64,000 bases of DNA. It comes from Sedimenticola sp. (GTDB taxonomy: Bacteria > Pseudomonadota > Gammaproteobacteria > Chromatiales > Chromatiaceae). The stretch spans positions 79,863 through 143,862 of the forward strand of contig PKUO01000088.1 in assembly GCA_002869585.1 (NCBI GenBank), in the 5' to 3' direction. Position numbers and translations under genes: made by a program. Shown piece after piece: positions 8,673 to 16,288 of this stretch. Within the stretch, counting starts at the first letter, position 1. Each line of letters begins with the position of its first letter. The notes beneath the pieces are model-generated. The model saw only the letters and a list, made by a program, of their open reading frames with translations, did no database searches and was not told the DNA's origin.

Positions 8673-9338
8673 ATGGAATTAAGCAGTGGACTATTCTCAA
8701 CCACGGTACTCGGCTGGATCACCGGCCTGTACACCCTGGTGCTGTTTAACGCCATTCGCCTCGCGCCCTGGCGGCGGCTGATGCAGGGCCATCTGCTGCA
8801 TGTCTTTCTCGGCAGTTGTGTCGCGCTGGTCCTGCTCTGGAGCGTCAAGGCGCAGGTCAACAGCGGACTCACCTTCCACCTGCTGGGGGTGACAGCGCTG
8901 ACCCTGATGTGCGGATGGTCGCTGGGCGTGATCGGCAGCGGCATCGCGCTGTTGGGGGTGACCATCAACAGCGGCAGCGGTTGGGAGATGTTCGGCCTGA
9001 ATGCCATCATTCTCGGCGTGATGCCGGTCACCCTGAGCCAGGTGATACTGGTGCTGGTCAGGTCGCTGCTGCCTAAAAATTTCTTTATCTATGTGCTGAT
9101 CAACGGATTTCTCACCGCCGGGTTCGTAGGACTGGTGAGCGGCTACCTGGCGGTTGGACTGCTGGTGCTGAGCGGCGCCTTTTCCATGTTTCAGCTGGAG
9201 GAGACCTTCATGCCGTTTTTTCCGCTGATGTTCATGCCCGAGGCCTTCCTCAATGGCTGGATCATGACGGTGATGGTGGTGTATCGTCCCCATTGGGTCT
9301 ATTCGTTCAGTGATGAGCTGTACATCAAGGGAAAATAA
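8673..9338 (+). CDS. CbiM-like energy-coupling-factor permease
   Basis: A 221-residue protein with about six hydrophobic spans, starting MELSSGLFSTTVLGWITG and containing GHLLHVFLGSCVALVLLW and GLNAIILGVMPVTLSQVIL. This resembles the S-component/permease family related to CbiM (cobalt/nickel uptake). No CbiN, CbiQ or CbiO neighbour is seen, so it would need coupling components encoded elsewhere or act alone. Metal specificity cannot be inferred. It is followed after 12 bp by djlA. Confidence 0.78.
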   Translation: MELSSGLFSTTVLGWITGLYTLVLFNAIRLAPWRRLMQGHLLHVFLGSCVALVLLWSVKAQVNSGLTFHLLGVTALTLMCGWSLGVIGSGIALLGVTINSGSGWEMFGLNAIILGVMPVTLSQVILVLVRSLLPKNFFIYVLINGFLTAGFVGLVSGYLAVGLLVLSGAFSMFQLEETFMPFFPLMFMPEAFLNGWIMTVMVVYRPHWVYSFSDELYIKGK

Positions 9339-9350
9339 CGGGAGTCTGCA

Positions 9351-10163
9351 TTGAGCTGGTGGGGAAAGGTTGTAGGTGGCGCATTTGGGTTTATGCTGGG
9401 CGGTCCCCTGGGGGCGTTGCTGGGGGCGGTGCTCGGGCATAACCTCGACAAGGGCATCGCCGGAATACAGATTGACGAAGAGCTCTCGCCCGGTGACCGG
9501 GAGCGGGTGCAGACGGCGTTTTTCACCGCTACCTTTTCGGTCATGGGCGCGATCGCCAAGGCTGACGGGCGCGTCTCGCCGGATGAGATCGCCCTGGCCG
9601 AGTCGGTCATGCGTGACATGGATCTCGATCCGCAGATGCGCAAGACCGCCATCAATCTGTTCAACCAGGGCAAGGCGGACGGCTTCCCGCTGGATGATGT
9701 GCTGCTGCAGTTTCGCCAGGAGTGTCACCGGCGCAACACCCTGATCCAGATGTTCATCGAGATCCAGCTCCAGGCCGCCTATGCCGATGGCCAGTTTGAT
9801 GCTGCCGAGGATCGCCTGTTGTTGCACATCTGCGCCCAACTGGGGATTCCCGAATTCGTATTTCGCCGGCTGGAGAAGATGATCAAGGCCGAACGCCACT
9901 ACGGTCGGGCCGGTGCTGGCAGGCAGCAATCCCGCCAGCAACCGAAGGGCCCGACCCTGGCGGATGCCTACGCCATCCTGAATGTGGCCTCCAGCAGCAG
10001 TGATGCGGAGGTGAAGAAGGCCTACCGCCGGCTGATGAGTCAGCATCATCCCGACAAGCTGGTGGCCAAGGGGCTGCCCGAGGAGATGATGAAGATGGCG
10101 GCCCAGAAGACCCACGAGATCCGCCAGGCCTATGAGCAGATCAAGGAGTCGCGCGGGTTCTAG
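9351..10163 (+). CDS. djlA: Co-chaperone DjlA
   Basis: A membrane-anchored J-domain co-chaperone for DnaK. It has the DjlA order: a Gly-rich N-terminal transmembrane segment (VVGGAFGFMLGGPLGALLGA), a TerB-like helical domain (FSVMGAIAKADGRVSPDE to about residue 175) and a C-terminal J domain with the essential HPD in SQHHPDKLVAKG. The start is TTG at 9351, preceded by GGGAG at 6 bases; no ATG fits the N-terminal anchor. Length (270) matches the family. Confidence 0.95.
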   Translation: MSWWGKVVGGAFGFMLGGPLGALLGAVLGHNLDKGIAGIQIDEELSPGDRERVQTAFFTATFSVMGAIAKADGRVSPDEIALAESVMRDMDLDPQMRKTAINLFNQGKADGFPLDDVLLQFRQECHRRNTLIQMFIEIQLQAAYADGQFDAAEDRLLLHICAQLGIPEFVFRRLEKMIKAERHYGRAGAGRQQSRQQPKGPTLADAYAILNVASSSSDAEVKKAYRRLMSQHHPDKLVAKGLPEEMMKMAAQKTHEIRQAYEQIKESRGF

Positions 10164-10469
10164 GCCCTGCTTCCGTAGGCGGTTCTTTTCACTGATGCCC
10201 TTTTCGCTACCAGATCACTATACCCTTAACCTAACAATGCTATGGTTTTGCGCCAGGACTATTTGCGGTTCCGCGATTATAAATATTAAAATATAATAAT
10301 AAGTAAGATTTATTTCCAATTTGTGGTAAACAGGATAGGGTACTCCACGTAGCCTTTATCCCATGGACGGGGTAGAAAAAAATAATAATCACCCCGTGTG
10401 GTCTTCCAGGCTGGATTGCTTGTGGCATAACCGACCACACCATAAGAACACGGTGTAAATCGATGGCTC
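10164..10469 (+). promoter_or_regulatory. Intergenic leader and candidate promoter of the GGDEF/EAL gene
   Basis: No gene is seen in these 306 bases. An AT-rich patch at 10275-10315 holds a perfect TATAAT at 10292-10297 with only a weak -35 (TTCCGC, 17 bp upstream). An 8-bp inverted repeat, GTGTGGTC (10396-10403) and GACCACAC (10433-10440), would fold the last part of the leader. I checked for the c-di-GMP-I riboswitch core and do not see it. Confidence 0.4.
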
Positions 10470-12413
10470 ATGTCACTTCAAAATCAACCTCTCCAGTCCC
10501 TGACTGTGATGCTATTGAAGGGTGGGCTGAATATGGCCGGTGAAGCTGCGGGCAGACCACAATACCTTCGCTATCTGCTGCTATCTCTGCTGTTGATCTG
10601 GGGTGTTGCCGGGCTGCAGCAGCATTTCTCTTTAGAGACCTTTCACCCACAATTCTTTGTGTTACCTACCCTGGTGGCGGTGATTACCGGCTTACTTCTG
10701 GCACGCCTTACCTACCTCGAGGCCCAGGCCCGGCACCGACGGGACCAGTTTCAGGCGATGGCGGATTTCGCCATGGAGTTCACCTATTTGCGCAGGCTGG
10801 ATGGCACCTATGACTATGTCTCGCCCTCCTGCGAGACTATCACTGGCTATCTACCCCAGGAGTTCTATGCCCAGCCGAGCCTGATGGATCAGCTGATTCA
10901 CCTGGATGATCTCGACAAGTGGAACGGCCACGTACACTCGATCAACAGCACCGACACCCCGGAAACCCTGGAAATCAGGATTGTCAGGAAGGATGGTGAG
11001 GTCGTCTGGGTGGAGCACCTCTGTTGCCCGGTGTTCGATGATAATGGCAGGCAGACCGGGGTGCGTTCCACCAATCTGGATATCACCAAGCGGCGCATGG
11101 CGGAAGAGGATATCCGGCGCATGGCCTTCTATGATCCCCTGACCGATCTGCCCAACCGGCGTTCGCTGGAGGTGGAGATCAGAAACCATATTCATTCCAG
11201 CATGGAAGGCAGCGGATTTGCCGTGCTGTTCCTGGATATGCGCCGCTTCAAGAACATCAACGACAGCTTTGGCCATGCCTTCGGCGATAAGCTGCTGAAA
11301 GAGATGTCGGCGCGCCTGGTCAATCTCCCGGAACAGCTCTACGTCAGCCGCTTCGGCGGCGACGAGTTTGTATTCATTGCGCCGGGGGTGGTGAACAACG
11401 ATGACGCGCGCCGTCTCGGACAGCTGATCCTGGAGGCGATTGAACAGCCGATCACCATCGCCGGTGTCGAGCTCTACCTGTCAGCCAGTCTCGGCATCTC
11501 TTTCTATCCGCGCGACGGTGAGGATGTGGATGCCTTGATCAGCGCGGCGGATACCGCCATGTACCGCCTCAAGGGCGATCATGACCAGCGGGTGAGCATC
11601 TACTCCGGGGTGTTCAGCGATCAGGTGTCGCGTTTTGTCACCACCGAGCACAGCATCTACAAGGGGTTGCAGGAGCGGCAGTTTGTCAACTTCTACCAGC
11701 CGAAAGTAGACCTGCAGAGCGAACGGATCGTAGGGCTCGAGGCGCTGGTGAGGTGGCAGCATCCGGATCTCGGACTGGTGCTGCCGGGCGAATTTATCGA
11801 CGTCGCCGAGGAGACCGGGCAGATCGTCGAACTGGGGCGCATGGTCATGGAACAGGCGGTGCGTGACCTGAGGGACTGGCAGGAACAGGATATTGCCGTA
11901 CCGGTTTCGGTCAACGTATCCGCCCGGCAGTTTACCAGCCAGATATTCACCGAACAGTGCGTTCGGCGTTTCGAGACCCACCAGATCGATCCCGCCCTGA
12001 TTAGCCTGGAAGTGACCGAGCAGGTGTTTCTGGGGGATATCGACCGCGCCAAGCGGCGTTTGCAGAAGTTTAAGGACAAAGGGGTATCGGTCGCCCTGGA
12101 TGATTTCGGCAAGGGCTACTCCTCGCTCAACTACCTCAAGCAACTGCCGATCGACACCCTGAAGATCGATCGCGATTTTATCCATGATATCTCGGGCGAT
12201 TCCCGCGCCCAGGCGATTCTCAAGGTGATCCTGGGCATGAGCCACGAACTGGGCCTGGATATCGTTGCCGAGGGGGTGGAGACCGAAGAGCAGCGCAGGC
12301 TGTTGCTGGAGATGGGCTGCCGGGTCGCCCAAGGGTTCTATTTTCATCACCCGATGCCCGCCAGTCAGATCGAGCTGTTGCTCCAGGGGCAGCGGGTTGG
12401 CGCCAGGGCCTAG
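10470..12413 (+). CDS. Membrane-anchored PAS-GGDEF-EAL c-di-GMP enzyme
   Basis: A 647-residue protein: two hydrophobic spans near the N-terminus (YLLLSLLLIWGVAG and FFVLPTLVAVITGLLLA), a PAS/PAC domain (about 90-210), a GGDEF domain with intact RFGGDEFVF, and an EAL domain with EALVRWQHP, SVNVSARQF, SLEVTEQVF, ALDDFGKGYSSL, TLKIDRDF and IVAEGVET. Both active sites look complete, so it could make or break c-di-GMP, with the PAS domain selecting the activity. The ATG at 10470 has a poor ribosome binding site; an in-frame ATG at 10533, behind a GGTGGG tract, may be the true start and still retains both spans. It converges with serB, overlapping its 3' end by 4 bp. Confidence 0.93.
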   Translation: MSLQNQPLQSLTVMLLKGGLNMAGEAAGRPQYLRYLLLSLLLIWGVAGLQQHFSLETFHPQFFVLPTLVAVITGLLLARLTYLEAQARHRRDQFQAMADFAMEFTYLRRLDGTYDYVSPSCETITGYLPQEFYAQPSLMDQLIHLDDLDKWNGHVHSINSTDTPETLEIRIVRKDGEVVWVEHLCCPVFDDNGRQTGVRSTNLDITKRRMAEEDIRRMAFYDPLTDLPNRRSLEVEIRNHIHSSMEGSGFAVLFLDMRRFKNINDSFGHAFGDKLLKEMSARLVNLPEQLYVSRFGGDEFVFIAPGVVNNDDARRLGQLILEAIEQPITIAGVELYLSASLGISFYPRDGEDVDALISAADTAMYRLKGDHDQRVSIYSGVFSDQVSRFVTTEHSIYKGLQERQFVNFYQPKVDLQSERIVGLEALVRWQHPDLGLVLPGEFIDVAEETGQIVELGRMVMEQAVRDLRDWQEQDIAVPVSVNVSARQFTSQIFTEQCVRRFETHQIDPALISLEVTEQVFLGDIDRAKRRLQKFKDKGVSVALDDFGKGYSSLNYLKQLPIDTLKIDRDFIHDISGDSRAQAILKVILGMSHELGLDIVAEGVETEEQRRLLLEMGCRVAQGFYFHHPMPASQIELLLQGQRVGARA

Positions 12414-13621
12414 CTGACCTCGCGGTCGCGCACTCCCAGCAGATAGAGAATGCTGTCCAGCCCCAGGGTCGAGATGGCATGTCGGGCGTTCTGGCGCACC
12501 ACCGGTTTGGCGTGAAAGGCCACCCCGAGTCCGGCCAAGCTGAGCATCGGCAGGTCATTGGCGCCGTCACCCACCGCGATCACCTGCTGCAGGCTGATGT
12601 TCATCTCCTTGGCCATCTGCTGCAGCAGTTCGGCCTTCTTGGCGCCATCGACGATTTCGCCTTTGACCCTGCCGGTGAGTTTTCCCTCGGCTATATCCAG
12701 CTCATTGGCCGAAATGCAGTCGACGCCGAGCCGCTGCTGCAGGGTCTGGGCGAAGTAGCTGAAACCTCCGGAGAGAATCCCGACTCGATAGCCGAGCTTT
12801 TTCAGGTTCGAGATGAGCCTCTCGGCGCCTTCGGTTATCGGCAGGCTTTCGGCAATATCGCTGAGCACCGACTCATCCAGCCCCTCCAGTAGGGCCAGCC
12901 GGCGGCGGAAGCTCTCCTTGAAATCGATATCGCCGCGCATCGCCGCTTCGGTAATGCCGGCCACCTGTTCGCCCACGCCGGCGGCCTTGGCCAGTTCGTC
13001 GATCACCTCGACCTGGATCAGGGTGGAGTCCATGTAGAACACGATCAGACGCCGGTTTCGCCGGTAGAGATCGTCGGCCTGGAAGGCGATATCCACCTCC
13101 TCGGTGCTGCTGATCTCGAGCAGGTCATGGCGCAGGGATGCCAGGTCATTGACCTCGCCACGCACCGAAAACTCGATGCAGGCGCGTTTGCCGGCATCGG
13201 GGGTCTTCAGGGAAAAGCGTCCGGATAGCCGGGTGATGCCGTCGATGTTGAGCTGGTGGGCGGAGACGATGTGGGCCACCCGCGAGAGTATCTGCGCGGG
13301 CAGTATCCGCCCGAGCAGGGTGATGATGTAACGGGGCTTGCCCTGAAAGCCGACCCAGCGCTCATACTCGTCATCATCGATCGGCGTGAAGGTGATGTTT
13401 AATCCCAGTTGATGGGCCTGGAACAGCAGATCTTTGAGGATAGGTCCGGACTGGGCCTTGGGCGGTACATCCAGCAGCATGCCGAGGGAGAGGTGATCAT
13501 GGATCACCGCCTGGCCGATATCCAGGATGTTCACCTGGTTGTCGGCCAGCACCTGGGTCAGTGCGGCGGTCAGACCAGGATGGTCCTGGCCGGTGATGTT
13601 GAGCAGGATAATTTCACGCAT
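12410..13621 (-). CDS. serB: Phosphoserine phosphatase SerB with nucleophile Asp replaced by Tyr
   Basis: A 403-residue SerB of the Pseudomonas type: two N-terminal ACT-like regions (about 1-175) and a C-terminal HAD phosphatase domain. Motif II (GILSGGFSYF), the motif III lysine (GAKKAELL) and motif IV (VGDGANDLPML) are intact. HAD motif I should read DxDxT but here reads Y-M-D-S-T: the codon at 13034-13036 (minus strand) is TAC, Tyr196, where family members have Asp, the residue that becomes phosphorylated. One base change from GAC would give it. The general-acid Asp198 is kept. Either the enzyme is inactive or this is a base error. In this family it makes serine from 3-phosphoserine; no second serB is seen in the window. 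Confidence 0.93.
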   Translation of the reverse strand: MREIILLNITGQDHPGLTAALTQVLADNQVNILDIGQAVIHDHLSLGMLLDVPPKAQSGPILKDLLFQAHQLGLNITFTPIDDDEYERWVGFQGKPRYIITLLGRILPAQILSRVAHIVSAHQLNIDGITRLSGRFSLKTPDAGKRACIEFSVRGEVNDLASLRHDLLEISSTEEVDIAFQADDLYRRNRRLIVFYMDSTLIQVEVIDELAKAAGVGEQVAGITEAAMRGDIDFKESFRRRLALLEGLDESVLSDIAESLPITEGAERLISNLKKLGYRVGILSGGFSYFAQTLQQRLGVDCISANELDIAEGKLTGRVKGEIVDGAKKAELLQQMAKEMNISLQQVIAVGDGANDLPMLSLAGLGVAFHAKPVVRQNARHAISTLGLDSILYLLGVRDREVS

Positions 13622-13626
13622 GGCGG

Positions 13627-13917
13627 TTAAAACCTCTGCTCGCCTTCGTAGAGATAGGGTTCCAGTTTCGGCGGCATCTGCAGGAAAAAGCCCTGATCAC
13701 GCAAGCTCGCCATCACCCGGGTCGTATCCTCGCGCGCCAGCGATAGCGCCGGGTGGAGCTGCAGTTGCATGACAAACTGGGGTTTACCAAAGCCTTTGAG
13801 CAGTGCCGGAGGCAGCTGTTCGAAGGCATCCTGATGGGCCAGGTAGAGATACATCTCCTGTTTCAGGCTGCTGCGATAAATCCAGCAGGGCAGTTGGTCG
13901 GGTGTCGATGGATCCAT
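13627..13917 (-). CDS. ycgL: YcgL-domain protein
   Basis: A protein of about 96 residues with the YcgL fold: CWIYRSSLKQEMYLYLA at the N-terminus and LREDTTRVMASLRDQG-like sequence (AREDTTRVMASLRDQGFFL) towards the end. Family function is unknown. The ATG at 13917 gives the usual short N-terminus; an in-frame ATG at 13950 would add 11 residues and cannot be excluded. It lies 5 bp upstream of serB on the same strand, so they are probably co-transcribed. Confidence 0.88.
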   Translation of the reverse strand: MDPSTPDQLPCWIYRSSLKQEMYLYLAHQDAFEQLPPALLKGFGKPQFVMQLQLHPALSLAREDTTRVMASLRDQGFFLQMPPKLEPYLYEGEQRF

Positions 13918-13951
13918 GGAAGGGCCTGTGTCTGTTGCCGCGTTCGGCATT

Positions 13952-14218
13952 CTAACTGAAACGGGCAGCGGAAATCAGCGCCAGCTTGTCGCCCGCCGTC
14001 ATCTGCTTGATGCGGTATTCACGCTTGCAGGCCGCGGCCCGGCATTCGACGGTCTCGACATAGACCAATTCCACCGGCCGGCGCGCTCGGGTGTAGCGGG
14101 CGCCCTTGCTGCTGTGGTTGTGTTCCTGCATGCGCCGTTGCGGGTCGGTGGTGATGCCGGTGTAGAGGCTGCCGTCATTGCAACGCAACACATAGACATA
14201 CCATGCCCCAGGGCCCAC
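13952..14218 (-). CDS. GIY-YIG nuclease-superfamily protein (UPF0213, YhbQ-like)
   Basis: A protein of about 88 residues consisting of one GIY-YIG domain: WYVYVLRCNDGSLYTGIT contains the two beta strands, and RRMQEHN and RARRPVELVYVE follow. This is the stand-alone UPF0213 type. The start is placed at GTG 14218, preceded by AGGAAG; a longer frame to 14461 would overlap the glutamate dehydrogenase gene for 220 bp and is rejected. Nuclease activity in this family is weakly characterised. Confidence 0.82.
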   Translation of the reverse strand: MGPGAWYVYVLRCNDGSLYTGITTDPQRRMQEHNHSSKGARYTRARRPVELVYVETVECRAAACKREYRIKQMTAGDKLALISAARFS

Positions 14219-14235
14219 TACTTCCTGTCTGCTGC

Positions 14236-15570
14236 TCAGGGCCAGATTCCCCGCACCAGGGTAAGGTGCGCCACCCGCTCGATGGCGACCACCATGGCGG
14301 CGGTACGCAGATCGGTTCGGATATCCGAACCCTCGGGGGTCTCTGAGGGAAAGCGACGCCAGCGGTCGATGACGGCATCGGTGGCGTGGAACATCTTGTC
14401 GCGCAGTTTGCGATTGACATCCTCCAGGGGCCACTCCTGGTTCTCGTTGTTCTGTACCCATTCGTAATAACTGACCGTGACGCCGCCGGCGTTGGCGAGG
14501 ATATCCGGCAGGATATAGACGCCGCGTTCGGTGAGTATGTCATCCGCCTCGGGGGTGATCGGACGGTTGGCCGCTTCGACGATCAGCCGGGCCTTGATCT
14601 GGTCGGCGTTATCCGCCTTGATCTGGTTGCCCAGCGCGGCCGGGATCAGTATGTCACACTCCTGGGACAGCAGGTCCTGGTTGGTGATGGTCCGGGTTTC
14701 CGGCAGGCCGACCACGGTTCCGTGTTCTCGCTTCCAGGCCTCAACTGCGGGAACATCCAGGCCACCGTTCAACGAGGCGATACCGCCCTGGGAATCGCTC
14801 ACTGCAATGATCTGTGCGCCGGCCTCTGAAAACAGTCGCGCGGCAAACGACCCCACCTGACCATAGCCCTGAATGACCACCCGTGTGCCCTGCAGGCTAC
14901 CCAGGCCCTCGATTGGGGAGAGCGACAGGAAGCGTTCGGTGACATACAGGCAACCCCGTGCGGTGGCGTCCTCGCGGCCGGGCGACCCGCCCATCTCCAG
15001 CGGTTTGCCGGTGACCACCGGGCGGTTGTTCTTGCCCGGGTGCATCATGTCATAGGTGTCATAGATCCAGGCCATGGTCTGGGCATTGGTGTACATGTCC
15101 GGCGCCGGGATGTCGGTGTGCGGGCCGATATTGTCACCCAGTTCCGTGATGAAACGGCGGGTGATGCGGCGCAGCTCCCCCTGGGAGAGCGCCTTTGCGT
15201 CGCAGGCGACGCCGCCCTTGGCGCCACCGAAGGGGACCTTTACCAGGGCGCACTTCCAGGTCATCAGGGTGGCCAGGGCGACCACCTCGTCCTCGTCCAC
15301 GCAGGGGTGAAAGCGCATACCGCCCTTGCCGGGGCCGAGCACAGTGTTGTGCAGCACCCGGTAGCCGTGAAAGGTCTGCACCGAGCCGTCATCCATCTCC
15401 ACCGGAAAGCAGGTGCTGATGACGCGTTTCGGGTAGCTGAAAAAATCGATCAGCCCCTGTTTCAGACCCTCCAGATGCCGGGTGGCGCGTTCGAATTGCT
15501 GGTGGCTGATATGGTAGGGCGAAAGATCCTCATCGCTGCATCCAGTATCTGGCGAGAGCTGTTTTTGCAT
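14236..15570 (-). CDS. Glu/Leu/Phe/Val dehydrogenase family glutamate dehydrogenase
   Basis: A 444-residue amino acid dehydrogenase, most like NAD(H)-dependent glutamate dehydrogenases. Visible are the substrate-binding KGGMRFHP, the catalytic Lys region VKVPFGGAKGGV, PDMYTNAQTMAWIYD, and the Rossmann segment VVIQGYGQVGSFAARLF. It interconverts glutamate and 2-oxoglutarate plus ammonium. The start has AGGGG 6 bases upstream. Coenzyme preference cannot be fixed from the fold motif alone. It is divergent from the slp gene and is separated from GIY-YIG by 17 bp. Confidence 0.92.
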   Translation of the reverse strand: MQKQLSPDTGCSDEDLSPYHISHQQFERATRHLEGLKQGLIDFFSYPKRVISTCFPVEMDDGSVQTFHGYRVLHNTVLGPGKGGMRFHPCVDEDEVVALATLMTWKCALVKVPFGGAKGGVACDAKALSQGELRRITRRFITELGDNIGPHTDIPAPDMYTNAQTMAWIYDTYDMMHPGKNNRPVVTGKPLEMGGSPGREDATARGCLYVTERFLSLSPIEGLGSLQGTRVVIQGYGQVGSFAARLFSEAGAQIIAVSDSQGGIASLNGGLDVPAVEAWKREHGTVVGLPETRTITNQDLLSQECDILIPAALGNQIKADNADQIKARLIVEAANRPITPEADDILTERGVYILPDILANAGGVTVSYYEWVQNNENQEWPLEDVNRKLRDKMFHATDAVIDRWRRFPSETPEGSDIRTDLRTAAMVVAIERVAHLTLVRGIWP

Positions 15571-15670
15571 GGACTACCCCTGGTTGGCGGATGTTCGGCT
15601 GCGTGAAACGGAAATCAGATTCTATACTCTAACTATATGCAGGATTAGGCAAGTTTTGACAGGAGCAGTC

Positions 15671-16204
15671 ATGAATTACCCGATATCTGGACGCTTGTTG
15701 GTGTTACCGTTCTTGGCGCTCATAGTGGCAGGCTGTGCCAGCCAGTTGCCCAAATCGATTGAGGCGGTTGATGTCGTGATGGCCGATGTGCGCGCCGTTC
15801 GCGATCAGCCTGGGGCATTCGTCGGCAAGCGGGTTCGCTGGGGCGGGCAGATCATCTCGGTGGAGAACCTGAAGGATCATTCGCTGGTAACGGTGCTGGC
15901 GCGTCCGCTGCAGAGCAACGGCCGGCCGGATAACGACCGTCAGAGCGCAGGGCGTTTCATTGCCCACCTGAGTGGGTTTGTCGATCCGGCAGAATATGCC
16001 AAGGATGCCCAGCTCACCGTCCTGGGGCGTGTCACCGGCGCGGTGAAGAAGCCGGTGGGTGAGTACCCCTACCTCTATCCCCAGGTGGGGGTTGAGGGTC
16101 ACTATTTATGGCCACCCCTGCCGGAGCGCGAGGTGATCTACTACGATCCCTATTTCGACCCCTGGTATCGCCCCTGGTGGCACCGTTACCCCTATTGGCG
16201 ATGA
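15671..16204 (+). CDS. slp: Slp-family outer membrane lipoprotein
   Basis: A 177-residue lipoprotein with a signal peptide ending in the lipobox IVAGC, so Cys18 or so becomes acylated. The body carries the Slp pattern (FVGKRVRWGGQIISVEN and FVDPAEYAKDAQLTVLGRV) and ends in an aromatic tail (YFDPWYRPWWHRYPYWR). The ATG at 15671 follows AGGAG and starts exactly at the signal peptide; a longer frame upstream is rejected. Slp proteins are starvation- or stationary-phase-linked in E. coli; the role is otherwise unknown. Confidence 0.9.
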   Translation: MNYPISGRLLVLPFLALIVAGCASQLPKSIEAVDVVMADVRAVRDQPGAFVGKRVRWGGQIISVENLKDHSLVTVLARPLQSNGRPDNDRQSAGRFIAHLSGFVDPAEYAKDAQLTVLGRVTGAVKKPVGEYPYLYPQVGVEGHYLWPPLPEREVIYYDPYFDPWYRPWWHRYPYWR

Positions 16205-16248
16205 CTGAAAGATCTATGAATTCCGGCGTCTAGAGGCGAAGGGTGTTG

Positions 16249-16285
16249 TGCGGATCCGGGGAGCGGGATGCACCTCGGATCCGCA
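16249..16285. terminator. Stem-loop between convergent slp and glgP
   Basis: Perfect 10-bp arms TGCGGATCCG and CGGATCCGCA around a 17-base loop, sitting between the slp stop and the glgP stop. There is only a weak pyrimidine tract (TTCTC) on the plus side, so it may serve both strands inefficiently. Confidence 0.5.
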
Positions 16286-16288
16286 TTC

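Noticed and set aside
8697..10115. Long open frame (472 codons) on the minus strand
   Set aside because: It lies opposite both the CbiM-like permease and djlA, which show clear families. The His/Gln-rich product is typical of antisense reading of high-GC coding DNA.
10164..10469. Possible c-di-GMP riboswitch before the GGDEF/EAL gene
   Set aside because: The conserved core and GAAA tetraloop-receptor pattern of the GEMM class are not present.
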